The translations under genes and the position numbers were made by a program. Below, piece after piece: positions 51,287-59,625 of a DNA stretch of 64,000 nucleotides. Below the pieces are notes generated by a model. The model had not been told where the DNA came from and did no database searches. It saw nothing but the letters and a program-made list of their open reading frames with translations. The stretch lies in assembly GCF_001270495.1 (NCBI RefSeq), contig NZ_LGUR01000002.1, forward strand, positions 126,633 to 190,632, in the 5' to 3' direction. The DNA is from Streptomyces viridochromogenes. GTDB lineage: Bacteria; Actinomycetota; Actinomycetes; Streptomycetales; Streptomycetaceae. Every line of letters begins with the position of its first letter. Position 1 is the first letter of the stretch.

Positions 51287-52705
51287 ATGAACGCGAAGCC
51301 GTCGGCTTCTGGACACTCCCGTGCCGGTGCACCGCAGCGGGCGCCAGGATCGCAGGGCGAACCTTCGACGCCGCGGACGGTGTCCCCGGGCCTGCCTCCG
51401 GCCGCGTCCTTCGACGCACTCGGGCTGCCGTCGGAGCTGATGGAGACGATGGTCGGCTTCGGGGTGACGGAGCCCTTCCCGATCCAGGCGGCCACCCTGC
51501 CCAACGCGCTGGCCGGCCGCGACGTCCTCGGCCGCGCGCGGACCGGTTCCGGCAAGACGCTGGCCTTCGGGCTGCCGCTCCTCGTCCGGACCGCGGGCCT
51601 GCGAGCGGAGGCGAAGCGGCCGCTCGCGCTGGTCCTGGTGCCGACCCGGGAACTCGCACAGCAGGTGAGCGACGCGCTGGCCCCGTACGCGCACAAACTG
51701 AACGTGCGACTGGCGACGGTGGTCGGCGGGCTGTCGATCAACCGGCAGCAGGCGCTGCTGCGAACGGGAGCGGACGTGGTCATCGCGACACCGGGGCGGC
51801 TGGCCGACCTGGTGTCGCGCCGGGACTGCCACCTGGATCAGGTGCGGATCACGGTGCTGGACGAGGCGGACCAGATGTGCGACCTGGGTTTCCTGCCGCA
51901 GGTCACGGAAATCCTGGACCAGGTGCGCTCCGACGGGCAGCGGCTGCTGTTCTCGGCCACGCTCGACGGCAACGTCGACCAGTTGGTGCGGGACTACCTT
52001 GATGACCCGGTTCTCGCGTCGACCGACCCGGCGGCGGGGTCGGTCACCACGATGGAACACCATGTGCTGAACATCCACGCCGCCGACAAGTACGCGACCG
52101 CGACCGAGATCGCCGCGCGGGACGGTCGGGTACTGATGTTCCTGGACACCAAGGCCGGCGTGGACCAGTTCACGCGTCATCTGAGGGCAAGCGGAGTCCG
52201 GGCCGGCGCCCTGCACAGCGGGAAGTCGCAACCGCAACGCACGCACACGCTCGGCCAGTTCAAGGACGGTGAGATCACCGTACTGGTGGCCACCAACGTC
52301 GCCGCGCGGGGCATTCACATCGACACGCTCGACCTCGTCGTCAACGTCGACCCGCCGGCTGACGCGAAGGACTACCTCCACCGTGGCGGGCGCACGGCAC
52401 GCGCCGGGGAATCCGGGACCGTGGTCACCCTGGTCACCCCCAACCAACGACGCGATGTGAACCGGATGATGTCCGACGCCGGGATCCGGCCGACGGTCAC
52501 ACAAGTGCGCTCCGGCGAGGCGATACTGACCACCATCACCGGCGCGAAACGCCCGCCGAACGGGACGAAGACCAACAGCGGCAACCTCCCCTTCCGCGGC
52601 CTCGGATCCCGTACGGGCCGCCCCGCGAAGGAGTCCCGCAAAGCCGCCGAGGCGCGCAAGGCGGCGGAAGCCCGCGCGGCGGCCCGGGTACGCAGGGGCC
52701 GCTGA
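51287..52705 (+). CDS. DEAD-box ATP-dependent RNA helicase
   Basis: A 472-residue RNA helicase. Motifs in order: Q-motif region FPIQAATLPNALAG, I ARTGSGKT, Ia PTRELAQQ, Ib TPGRL, II VLDEADQM, III FSAT, then IV-VI in the second RecA lobe (VLMFLDTKAGVDQF; LVATNVAARGIHID; HRGGRTARAG). A low-complexity N terminus (about 1-40) and a basic Ala/Arg/Lys tail (KAAEARKAAEARAAARVRRGR) for RNA binding flank the core. Such enzymes unwind structured RNA in cold shock and ribosome assembly. The strong hairpin in its own leader suggests it may sense the cell's helicase capacity. AGGAAGG lies before the ATG. Confidence 0.95.
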   Translation: MNAKPSASGHSRAGAPQRAPGSQGEPSTPRTVSPGLPPAASFDALGLPSELMETMVGFGVTEPFPIQAATLPNALAGRDVLGRARTGSGKTLAFGLPLLVRTAGLRAEAKRPLALVLVPTRELAQQVSDALAPYAHKLNVRLATVVGGLSINRQQALLRTGADVVIATPGRLADLVSRRDCHLDQVRITVLDEADQMCDLGFLPQVTEILDQVRSDGQRLLFSATLDGNVDQLVRDYLDDPVLASTDPAAGSVTTMEHHVLNIHAADKYATATEIAARDGRVLMFLDTKAGVDQFTRHLRASGVRAGALHSGKSQPQRTHTLGQFKDGEITVLVATNVAARGIHIDTLDLVVNVDPPADAKDYLHRGGRTARAGESGTVVTLVTPNQRRDVNRMMSDAGIRPTVTQVRSGEAILTTITGAKRPPNGTKTNSGNLPFRGLGSRTGRPAKESRKAAEARKAAEARAAARVRRGR

Positions 52706-52992
52706 CGCCGGTCCAGCCGCTCGTGCGCCGGCCCCGTGGCGGGCTTCAGTCGGTGATGTACGACCCGTCCTTGATGTACTTGAAGGGTGCGCCGGGGCTC
52801 TCGCCCTTGCGGACCGCCTTGGGTGGGTCGAGACAGGAACCGGCTGCGGTCTCCGTGGTGGCGTGTTCCGGTCCCCCGTGTCCCGGGCAGGACACCCGGC
52901 CTGACGTCACTGGGAACCGACGTGCTGACGGCCGTACGGCGCTGACCGGGCGCACCAGAAGCCCACGGCTGCGCACACGCGTCCCTTTCCCG
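52706..52992. other. Intergenic stretch without a recognisable gene
   Basis: Lies between the convergent helicase and lipoprotein genes. The minus strand can be read as ...GESPGAPFKYIKDGSYITD followed by a stop at 52746, which looks like a real protein end, but no matching upstream domain was found; it may be a gene remnant. No clear terminator was identified. Confidence 0.4.
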
Positions 52993-54132
52993 CTATCCGC
53001 GCTGCACGTAGCGCCGCCACTCGCGGCCGCCGTCGCGCGAGACCCACAGCCCTTCACCCGCCACCAGGTCATACGTCGCCGTCGTCGCGTCCGCGATGCC
53101 GTAGAGCGTCGTGCCGTCGACGCTGAACGACGTGAATTTCGCAGGCGTCCTCAACTCATGGAAGGCGTTGTTGGTGCGGTCGTCGGCGAGCCAGTAGCGG
53201 CCGCCTTCCTCACCGACGAGCAACCGTCCGTCGCTGAGCAGTTGAAGGACCAGTGCCTCGGGGCCACGCTTCAGGTCCCCGAAGGCAATGCCGCCGCCGA
53301 GAACCGTCTGCCAGTGCCCGCCGCCGTCCGTCGTCACCAGCAGGCCGCGCACGCCCTCGCCCCGGGTGAGGGACAGCGCCGCGGTGCCGCCCCGCGCGAC
53401 GAGGTCGCCCCCTGTGTACTGCTTCGGGACGGCCCTGGAGCCAAGGGTGCGACCGTCGCGCTGCCAAACGACTCGGTTGGGTTCTTCGGTCAGGGGCTGG
53501 TCCAGGCTCCAGACGGTGCCCCGCTCGTCTACGGCGAGGCGGATGGCATCGTCCGGCACGTCGGCCGGAGGTGCGACGGTGTGCGTGGCGGGGCGGTAGA
53601 TGAGGGTCGGCTCCGGCTCGGCGAGCAGTACGTCGCCAGGGCGGGTACGCAACGGGGAGTCGGCGATGACGACCGAGTGCCGCTTGCCGCGCACATCCAG
53701 CGCGTACGCTCCCTCGGTCCCATCGCCCGGGGGCACCCGCACAAAGCCCCCGCTCACCCCCTTGAAGGCGGCCAACGGCGCCTCCGCGTCCCCGTGTTCC
53801 GCGTGCTCGGCGACCGTCCGGCCGTCGGGGCCGACGATGCGCCAGGCCGAGGCAGCCGGCCCCTCGTCGTCCTCGACGTTGCCGGCGTCGTACGTCAGCA
53901 GCAGCGAACCGTCGCCGGCGCGGACCACTCCGGTGGGTGCGCCGGCCGCCTCGATGACGTCGGCCGGGCTCGGGTGCGGGTATTCGATGACCCGCTTGTA
54001 TCTCGCCTCGCGGTCTGCGGAACGGCCGTCATCGACACCGCCGCCTGCCCGGCAGCCGGTCAGCGCAAGCGCCGCACCCGCCACGGCCACGAGTCCGACC
54101 GTCCGCTTACACCGTTTCGTCAGCCGCACCAT
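52993..54132 (-). CDS. Lipoprotein with BNR/sialidase-like propeller repeats
   Basis: A 379-residue exported lipoprotein. The signal peptide (KRCKRTVGLVAVAGAALALTGC) has a lipobox LTGC with the lipid-bearing Cys27. The body contains BNR/Asp-box-like repeats (LLVTTDGGGHWQTV; LWVSRDGGREWRRY) and strand-rich repeats (GTVWSLDQPL; GRYWLADD) consistent with a beta-propeller. No sialidase catalytic set is seen, so it is probably a binding or structural protein on the outer face of the membrane. It stands alone between two convergent or co-directional genes; the function is unknown. Confidence 0.85.
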   Translation of the reverse strand: MVRLTKRCKRTVGLVAVAGAALALTGCRAGGGVDDGRSADREARYKRVIEYPHPSPADVIEAAGAPTGVVRAGDGSLLLTYDAGNVEDDEGPAASAWRIVGPDGRTVAEHAEHGDAEAPLAAFKGVSGGFVRVPPGDGTEGAYALDVRGKRHSVVIADSPLRTRPGDVLLAEPEPTLIYRPATHTVAPPADVPDDAIRLAVDERGTVWSLDQPLTEEPNRVVWQRDGRTLGSRAVPKQYTGGDLVARGGTAALSLTRGEGVRGLLVTTDGGGHWQTVLGGGIAFGDLKRGPEALVLQLLSDGRLLVGEEGGRYWLADDRTNNAFHELRTPAKFTSFSVDGTTLYGIADATTATYDLVAGEGLWVSRDGGREWRRYVQRG

Positions 54133-54217
54133 TGCGACATCCTCACATGAGGGGGTGCACTACCCGCCCGAGGTCACGCTGCGCGGCTGGTCGGATCGGC
54201 TCGCTCAAGGGCCGGGT

Positions 54218-54676
54218 TCAGCCGGGTGTGATGCGGCCACGCCAGCCTCCGGACTCGCTCCCACGGTGCTCCACGTAGTCCTTGAAACGCCGCATGTCAC
54301 CCTTCACACGCCGGTCGATGGTCCCCAGCATGTCCGCGGCCTTCTCCGCGGCTCCGCTCGGTTCGACGTCCATCACGAGTTCCACCCGGGTGTGGGTGTC
54401 GTCCACGCGCTGGAAGCGGACCGTGCCCCTCTGCCGGGTGTCACCACTGGTGGTGCGCCAGGTGATCCGCTCGTCGGCGAGCTGGTCGACTATCTCGGTA
54501 TCGAACTCACGCCGAACCCCGCCGATGCTGGTGGTCCAGTGATTGTGGCGGTCGTCGAGCTGCGTGACCTCCTCCACGCCCTCCATGAAGTTCGGAAACT
54601 CCTCGAACTGTGTCCACTGGTTGTACGCGGTGCCGACCGGAACCTCGACTTCCACCGCTTCCTTGACCGTGCTCAT
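54218..54676 (-). CDS. SRPBCC (START/Bet v1-like) protein
   Basis: A 152-residue protein of the cyclase/dehydrase-type SRPBCC superfamily. It has the family start (KEAVEVEVPVGTAYNQWTQFEEFPNFMEGVEEV), the central strand RITWRTTSGDTRQRGTVRF and a long C-terminal helix (AADMLGTIDRRVKGDMRRFKDYVEHR). Stand-alone members bind hydrophobic ligands and are common, often stress-induced, in actinobacteria; this is not part of a polyketide cluster. The ribosome site AAAGGAGG upstream of the ATG is close to perfect, suggesting high expression. Confidence 0.9.
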   Translation of the reverse strand: MSTVKEAVEVEVPVGTAYNQWTQFEEFPNFMEGVEEVTQLDDRHNHWTTSIGGVRREFDTEIVDQLADERITWRTTSGDTRQRGTVRFQRVDDTHTRVELVMDVEPSGAAEKAADMLGTIDRRVKGDMRRFKDYVEHRGSESGGWRGRITPG

Positions 54677-54966
54677 ATCGGTCCTCCTTTCACACCGCCG
54701 CGAGTACCCAGCAGCAGCCCACCTATCAAGTCGCCGACCGGGGAAGTGCGGTCTCAGGCAAGCGCAGCCATCTCGGCGTCTGCTACGACTCGCGCAGTGC
54801 GGCTCCGGAGAACGGGCGCGCCGCGGCGCCTTCCTTCGGCACCGATGGCGGCGTCCCGTACATGTGCCACGAAGCGGGAGAGCGGCTCGCTGGGGCCATC
54901 GCGGTGGCCCGGGGCCGACCGACCCGGCTGACCCGCCCCGGCAGGCCGACTCCCGTCCATGTCTTC
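54677..54966. other. Intergenic stretch without a recognisable gene
   Basis: Between the SRPBCC gene and the binding-protein gene, both on the minus strand. Short open frames exist on both strands, but none shows a family pattern or ribosome site. It may carry the SRPBCC promoter just before 54676 and a remnant of an older gene; nothing more can be said. Confidence 0.4.
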
Positions 54967-56079
54967 TCAGCCCGCGTGCAGGATCCGGAAGCGCCCGGGT
55001 TCGACCGGATCTCGGTCAACGACCTGGATCGGCGGCCCCGCCCACTGCCAGACGCTGATGTCCGGCGTGCGGGAGAACTGGATCTTCCCTCGGGTGCCTT
55101 CGACTGCGACGTGCGGCCAGGATTCGGCTGTGCGCGCCCGGTCCGCGCCGTGTGAACGCAGCATCTCGGCCAGGACGGTGACCGTGTCGTAGCCCTCGAA
55201 GGCGACGAAGGAGGGCGCTTCCGGCAGCCGCTCGCGGAGGGCCGTCTCGACTCGGGCGCCGAGTGGGCTGAGGCGCTCGGGCAGGTAGCGCAGGAACGGG
55301 ATCGCGGTGCCGTCGTCGCCCAGCAGCGTCGCCCATTCGGTGAACTCCGGTTGCCCGGCCGGAGCACCGATCATGATCTCGGTGAGGCGCTGGTCGCGGC
55401 GGACGGCCTTGACGATCGGCACTGCCGGCTCCGGGTGGCCGACCAGGAGAAGGAGGGCTGTCGCACCGTTGTCGACGAGTTCGTCGCACACGTCCGTGGG
55501 GGCGAGTGCCCGCATGTCGAGTTCGATGAGGGTGCCGCCGCGTGGAGCGAGGTAGTCCCGCAGGATGCGGGCCCCAGCTGCCCAGTAGGCGCTCGGCTGC
55601 GCTGCCACGGCGATTCGGCTGTGGCCCGCGCCGAGGAGGAAGTCCGCGTAGAGCTGCCAACCGCGGGACTGCGGCGGGGAGAGGCGCGCGACCCATCTCG
55701 TCGGCTGCTCGGTGAGGGCGTCGAGAACCGCTGACGAGCAGAGAAACGGCAGGCCGAGGGCGTCTGCCCTGGTGGCAGCGGTGCTGGCGACGACACTGTG
55801 ATACTCCCCGGCCAGGGCGGCGACGCCCAGGCGAGCCAGTTCGTCAACGGCCGCCGCGGCCCTCTGCGGATCAGCCGCGGTGTCTCGGACGAGCAGCTCG
55901 AGTGGTCTTCCGCCGATCCCGCCGGCGTCATTGACGTCGCCGACGGCGAGTTCGAGTCCGGCGAGCAGGTGCCGGCCCGCCTCGACCCAGCCAGGCCGGG
56001 TCAGCGGAGCGAGAGCGCCGATCTGGACGGACGACCCGTCAGCCCGCTCCGCTCCAGGTGGCGCTGATGGCGTCTTCAT
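54967..56079 (-). CDS. Periplasmic-binding-fold protein without signal peptide
   Basis: A 370-residue type I periplasmic binding fold like the Leu/Ile/Val receptors: IGALAPLTRPGWVEAGRHLLAGLELAVGDVN, the GGRPLELLVRDTAADPQRAA hinge region, and a later FEGYDTVTVLAEML. Unlike transport receptors it has no signal peptide or lipobox; the N terminus (MKTPSAPPGAERADGSS) is hydrophilic. No permease or ATPase genes lie nearby. Related cytosolic forms act as ligand-sensing domains (AmiC-like) or as parts of regulators, so it may be a sensor rather than a transporter part. The ATG could be too late if an exported form exists, but no hydrophobic stretch lies upstream. Confidence 0.82.
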   Translation of the reverse strand: MKTPSAPPGAERADGSSVQIGALAPLTRPGWVEAGRHLLAGLELAVGDVNDAGGIGGRPLELLVRDTAADPQRAAAAVDELARLGVAALAGEYHSVVASTAATRADALGLPFLCSSAVLDALTEQPTRWVARLSPPQSRGWQLYADFLLGAGHSRIAVAAQPSAYWAAGARILRDYLAPRGGTLIELDMRALAPTDVCDELVDNGATALLLLVGHPEPAVPIVKAVRRDQRLTEIMIGAPAGQPEFTEWATLLGDDGTAIPFLRYLPERLSPLGARVETALRERLPEAPSFVAFEGYDTVTVLAEMLRSHGADRARTAESWPHVAVEGTRGKIQFSRTPDISVWQWAGPPIQVVDRDPVEPGRFRILHAG

Positions 56080-56248
56080 GCGCTGGCGTCTCCCGCGTGC
56101 GGACTCGGACTCGGTGTGCCCGGATCGCGGAGTGGCAAGGCGCGGTGGTCCGCGTTCATCTCGTTTCGCCGGTCATTTCGCCGTGGCGAGCGCGTCTGGG
56201 TGATCATGCCGGACATTGCATCCACGACCATCGCTGACAGGCAACCCG

Positions 56249-57124
56249 TTATTCGGCCGATGCCCCTCCGAGGCGGGGCGGGCGCTGGGGGCTCATCGCC
56301 CAGCGGATGGTCCGGGTGAGGGCCTGGCCGGTGGGGCGTACGGCGAGGTCCTCGACGACCGGCACGCGGGGCAGCCACAGCATGCCGCGGGCCCAGGGCG
56401 GGAGCAGGACGACGGCGTTGGCGGCCAGCCCGCCGTAGAAGGGCCGCACGGCGAGGGGCAGGGGAGGTTGGAAGAGGAGGAAGCGGGCGGCGGCCCTGGC
56501 CTCGGGGGTGGCCCGCAGTTCCGGCCGGTAGGCGGTCAGGCGTTCGGCGAGTTCCTCGCGGTCGCGTGGGGGGTCGAGCACGCCCAGCGCTTCGGCGACA
56601 CGCGCGGTGTCGGCGACGTAGGCGTCGTAGGCGGGGCCGTCCAGTGGGTGGGCTCCATAGCGTTGGTGGGCGCGCAGGAAGCTGTCCGTCTCGGCGGCGT
56701 GCACCCAGCCGAGCAGGTGGGGGTCGGCCGCGTGGTAGGGCACGCCCTCGGTCGTCGTGCCGCGGATGTGCTCGTGGATGGCGCGGACGTGGTCGACCGC
56801 TCGCTGAGCGTCGGCGGCGGTGCCGTAGGTCGTCACGGCCAGGAAGGTGCTGGTTCTCTGCAGCCGGCCCCAGGGGTCGCCGCGGTAGCCCGAGTGCCCG
56901 GCCACCGCCGCCATGGCGAGCGGATGAAGGGACTGCAGGAGCAGTGCGCTCAGCCCGCCGATGAACATCGAGGTGTCACCGTGCACCGTGCGGATCGGGC
57001 GGTCCGGTCCGAACCAGCGTGGGCCGGGGCTGTGATGGATGCGGGCGCGTGTCGCCGGGCCGTCGGGGCCGGCGACACGCCGGAACAGGGCCTGGCCCAG
57101 CTGTTCACGGACTGCGGTCAGCAC
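56249..57124 (-). CDS. Oxygenase MpaB-family (DUF2236) protein
   Basis: A 291-residue MpaB/DUF2236 protein. Typical parts: RTVHGDTSMFIGGLSALLLQSLHPLAMAAVAGHSGYRGDPWGRLQRTSTFLA, then HAADPHLLGWVHAAETDSFLRAHQRYG. Members include latex-clearing-type haem proteins and the mycophenolate chain oxygenase; conserved His and Arg residues in the first half (HPLAMAAVAGHS) fit haem binding. The C-terminal membrane-like segments seen in MpaB itself are not obvious. It lies 75 bases from the next gene on the same strand. The substrate is not known. Confidence 0.88.
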   Translation of the reverse strand: MLTAVREQLGQALFRRVAGPDGPATRARIHHSPGPRWFGPDRPIRTVHGDTSMFIGGLSALLLQSLHPLAMAAVAGHSGYRGDPWGRLQRTSTFLAVTTYGTAADAQRAVDHVRAIHEHIRGTTTEGVPYHAADPHLLGWVHAAETDSFLRAHQRYGAHPLDGPAYDAYVADTARVAEALGVLDPPRDREELAERLTAYRPELRATPEARAAARFLLFQPPLPLAVRPFYGGLAANAVVLLPPWARGMLWLPRVPVVEDLAVRPTGQALTRTIRWAMSPQRPPRLGGASAE

Positions 57125-57199
57125 GGTCGGCCTCCCCTCTGCTGTCTCCTGCGGCCAGTGTCCGCGATACCGGCTCGGATGCGGGCACGGTGGCGTCGT

Positions 57200-57691
57200 T
57201 CACCGGGCGGTGGGGGCGTGGCGGCGTGGGCCACGGTCCGATGTCGGCCATACGTAGGGCAGGTCGTCGGGTACGCCCGGGAACAGGCCGGCGTACACGT
57301 CGCGGTCCTTGCGGAGCAGTGCCGAGCGGTGGCTTTCGTGGAAGGCCTCGTCCCCGAGCCAGGGCGGCAGCTCGCCGACGGCGGCCAGTTCCGCCTGGTC
57401 CCGCACGCCATCGGTGGGCCGGTGTTCGGCCAGTCCTGCGACCAGGGAGGCGGCGCAGCTGTCCTGGTGTCCCTGTTCCCGCCAGACCCGACAGATCTCC
57501 AGGCCGTAGCGGACGAGTGCCTCCTCGTATCCGGTCCACATCCGTACGGCCGGATGGCGGCGCCACCCGTAGCCGGGCACGGTCAGGCCGCGCAGGACCT
57601 GCAACGCTTCGACGCGCTGCTTGCCCAGCCGACGCCGGTCCAGGAGCAGGGCCGTCTCACGGAAGTCGGGGCGGGGCAGGAAGGTCTGCAT
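57200..57691 (-). CDS. MSMEG_6728-family protein (pyrimidine-dimer glycosylase-like fold)
   Basis: A 163-residue protein of the MSMEG_6728 family, related to T4 endonuclease V-type pyrimidine-dimer glycosylases. The pattern MQTFLPRPDFRETALLLDRRRLGKQRVEALQVL, then HPAVRMWTGYEEALVRYGLEICRVWREQGH is characteristic. It may repair UV-damaged DNA or act on another nucleic acid; direct evidence for the family is limited. The stop is 75 bases before the MpaB-type gene on the same strand. A 12-base tandem repeat lies just upstream of its start. Confidence 0.8.
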   Translation of the reverse strand: MQTFLPRPDFRETALLLDRRRLGKQRVEALQVLRGLTVPGYGWRRHPAVRMWTGYEEALVRYGLEICRVWREQGHQDSCAASLVAGLAEHRPTDGVRDQAELAAVGELPPWLGDEAFHESHRSALLRKDRDVYAGLFPGVPDDLPYVWPTSDRGPRRHAPTAR

Positions 57692-57759
57692 CAGTCACCG
57701 GCTCGCTTCTTGCGCAGTGCGGCCGACGGCCCCGGCGCGTCGGGGCCCGCTGCCTGTGC

Positions 57760-57795
57760 CTGTACTCGTGCGTGTACTCGTGCCTGTACTCGTGC
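57760..57795. repeat. Three copies of a 12-base tandem repeat
   Basis: CTGTACTCGTGC (57760-57771), GTGTACTCGTGC (57772-57783) and CTGTACTCGTGC (57784-57795); the middle copy differs by one base. It is in the 210-base non-coding gap between the MSMEG_6728-like and FAD-subunit genes, about 70 bases before the former's start. Copy number could vary by slippage. Confidence 0.85.
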
Positions 57796-57901
57796 CCGTC
57801 GGTCACGCCCGAGTGCCCTCTCCTCACAGGTCCAACCAGCGCTGTAGGTCCTGATCGACGCCGCCGCGGCCCGTGCACGCGCCGGAGCAGTCACCTCGCT
57901 G

Positions 57902-58615
57902 TCACAACAGGGCGGCGACCTTCGAGCGAACGACGTCCCAGGCGGCGGACGAGAGGTCGATGAGCTCCGTGCCCCGTAGCGCGTGCAGGGTCTGCGCCGC
58001 GTCGGCGGCACACATGGCGGTGCCGCTCAGCACGTCGTAGCCGTCACGGACGGCGACTCGAAGGCTGTGGTTTCCGTCATCGCCGGCGTGTACCGCCGCG
58101 GCGACCACGAGGGGCGGCGAGCCGCCCGCCTCTCCGGCCAGTTTGAAGAACGTGCTGGCGACCGGCTCACGCCAGCGGAGGCTGAGCAGGACGGGACGCT
58201 TGGCCACCACCTCGGACAGGTCCGTCTCGTGGACACCGTCGCCCTCCAGAACCGTCGCCCTGGCGTCCAGGACGATGGCCGCGGGCAGCAAGCAGCGCAG
58301 CGTGCTGCCGACGAGGTTGCCGCCGACCGTCGCGCTCCGCCGTACCGCCCCGGTGCCCACCTGGGCTGCGGCCAGACGCAGCGCGTCCGGAACCCGGTCG
58401 TCTATTCGATGCAGCACCACGGCGCCGCCCACGGTCGTGCGCTCCAGGACATTGGCCTCGGGCACCTCGCGCAGCGACATCGCCGTTGCGGGGAAACCGT
58501 CCCGCTGCCAAGTGGCCCAAAGGAGCGTCGCCCCACCGATCGGCACAGCCCCCTCGGCCAGGCACTCCTGTGCTTCGGACACAGACGTGGGCAGACGCAA
58601 CAGCACGGACACCAC
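57902..58615 (-). CDS. Orphan FAD-binding subunit of a molybdenum hydroxylase
   Basis: A 237-residue protein of the FAD-binding (PCMH-type) subunit family of xanthine/CO dehydrogenases: EGAVPIGGATLLWATWQRDG, the flavin loop RRSATVGGNLVGSTLRCLLPAA, and the C-terminal CO_deh_flav_C-like domain from about residue 140. Normally it works with a [2Fe-2S] subunit and a molybdopterin subunit; neither is nearby. It may serve a complex coded elsewhere or be a leftover. GTG is the probable start. The divergent gene begins 183 bases away. Confidence 0.85.
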   Translation of the reverse strand: MVSVLLRLPTSVSEAQECLAEGAVPIGGATLLWATWQRDGFPATAMSLREVPEANVLERTTVGGAVVLHRIDDRVPDALRLAAAQVGTGAVRRSATVGGNLVGSTLRCLLPAAIVLDARATVLEGDGVHETDLSEVVAKRPVLLSLRWREPVASTFFKLAGEAGGSPPLVVAAAVHAGDDGNHSLRVAVRDGYDVLSGTAMCAADAAQTLHALRGTELIDLSSAAWDVVRSKVAALL

Positions 58616-58798
58616 CCTGCCTTCCTCAAGACTCGGAGAGAGGCGACAGGTGGTGCGTTTCGGCCACCCGCCCCGCGGTAAGACAATCTCTCCGCCGGGG
58701 GGCGCGTACAGGGCTCACGCAAGCACACGCGGCTTGCGCCGCCCGGAACCTGATGGATCTGAGTTGTTCCGTCTGAGCCGCGCGCTGTGGGGAACACG

Positions 58799-59239
58799 AT
58801 GCGAATGAGCGATTCCGAGATTCCGCATGGCGACGGCCGGGCCGTGGACGTGTACCTGGACCTCCTGCGCATCCGGATGGACACGGAGGATTACCGCCTC
58901 CTGCTGCGCGCGGTGGAACCAGTCCTGAAGGCGATCGACGAGGAGCGCCTCTCCAGCTCCGACCTCGCACTCGACCCAGGGGCCGTCGACGAACTGCCCC
59001 AGGAGGTCCGTGACGAGGCCGCCCTCATCATCGCCACCGCCGTCACCGGCCGCCTGGACAACGAAGTGGTCGAGCTCGACGTCGACGAGACCGGCCCGGT
59101 CAGGATCGTCACCGATGCCACGACCGCCTCCGACCCCGCACGCCTCGGCGAGATCGCCGACTACATCAGGGAACGGCACAGGGAGACAGAAGAGCTACGG
59201 GGCATCGCCGAGGCGAGCGGGCTGCCCACGGACTTCTGA
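58799..59239 (+). CDS. Hypothetical acidic protein
   Basis: A 146-residue acidic protein without recognised family. It is predicted to be largely helical (VYLDLLRIRMDTEDYRLLLRAVEPVLKAIDEE) with a short strand region (EVVELDVDETGPVRIVTDA) and a helical C terminus (LGEIADYIRERHRETEELRGI). There is no signal or membrane segment, and no Cys/His metal set. GGGGAA before the ATG at 58799 suggests this start; a GTG twelve bases earlier is possible. It sits alone between a divergent FAD-subunit gene and the ArsR gene. Likely a real, actinobacteria-limited protein of unknown function. Confidence 0.72.
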   Translation: MRMSDSEIPHGDGRAVDVYLDLLRIRMDTEDYRLLLRAVEPVLKAIDEERLSSSDLALDPGAVDELPQEVRDEAALIIATAVTGRLDNEVVELDVDETGPVRIVTDATTASDPARLGEIADYIRERHRETEELRGIAEASGLPTDF

Positions 59240-59287
59240 GCTGCCGCGGCAGCGGCTCGGCCCTGGTCCAGGCATCGCCCAACGACT

Positions 59288-59316
59288 TGATAGGCAAGTG
59301 AACACTTGCCTATGCT
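59288..59316 (+). promoter_or_regulatory. ArsR promoter with embedded perfect operator, probably leaderless
   Basis: -35 TTGATA (59288-59293), 17-base spacer, -10 TATGCT (59311-59316). Transcription should start about at 59323, the GTG start codon itself, so a leaderless mRNA is likely. The perfect inverted repeat ATAGGCAAGTG-AA-CACTTGCCTAT (59290-59313, 11-base arms) lies exactly between and over the promoter boxes, an ideal place for repression by the ArsR protein. Confidence 0.85.
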
Positions 59317-59322
59317 GGGGGC

Positions 59323-59625
59323 GTGGCCGACGACCTTTTCAAAGCCTTGGCCGATCCCACCCGCCGCACCATCCTCGACGAGCTCACGGAGAGATCGGGT
59401 CAGACGCTCTTCGAGATCTGCTCGCGGCTGAGCATGAAGCATCAGCTCGGCATCTCGCGCCAGGCGGTCTCCCAGCACCTCGCCGTGCTGGAGGCCGCCG
59501 GGCTCGTAGAGGTCAGGCGGGAGGGCCGCTACAAGTTCCACGACCTGAACACGGCCCCGCTGCGGCAGATCAGCGAGCGATGGCCCCTGCCCGACCCACC
59601 CGGCCCCGAGGAGAGCACCCCATGA
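59323..59625 (+). CDS. ArsR-family winged-helix regulator
   Basis: A 100-residue ArsR/SmtB-type repressor. The winged helix is at residues about 5-75 (ADPTRRTILDELTERSG; SRQAVSQHLAVLEAAGLVEVRREGRYKFH). No Cys-based metal site (CxC) is visible, so it belongs to the metal-independent ArsR branch often paired with SRPBCC or VOC proteins. GTG start; there is no ribosome site and the promoter suggests a leaderless transcript. Its stop overlaps the start of a VOC gene (ATGA), and the two form a small self-regulated operon. Confidence 0.92.
   Translation: MADDLFKALADPTRRTILDELTERSGQTLFEICSRLSMKHQLGISRQAVSQHLAVLEAAGLVEVRREGRYKFHDLNTAPLRQISERWPLPDPPGPEESTP

Noticed and set aside
52746..53072. Minus-strand frame ending ...GAPFKYIKDGSYITD
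   Set aside because: The end looks protein-like, but the rest is low-complexity and overlaps the lipoprotein gene; too weak to call a gene.
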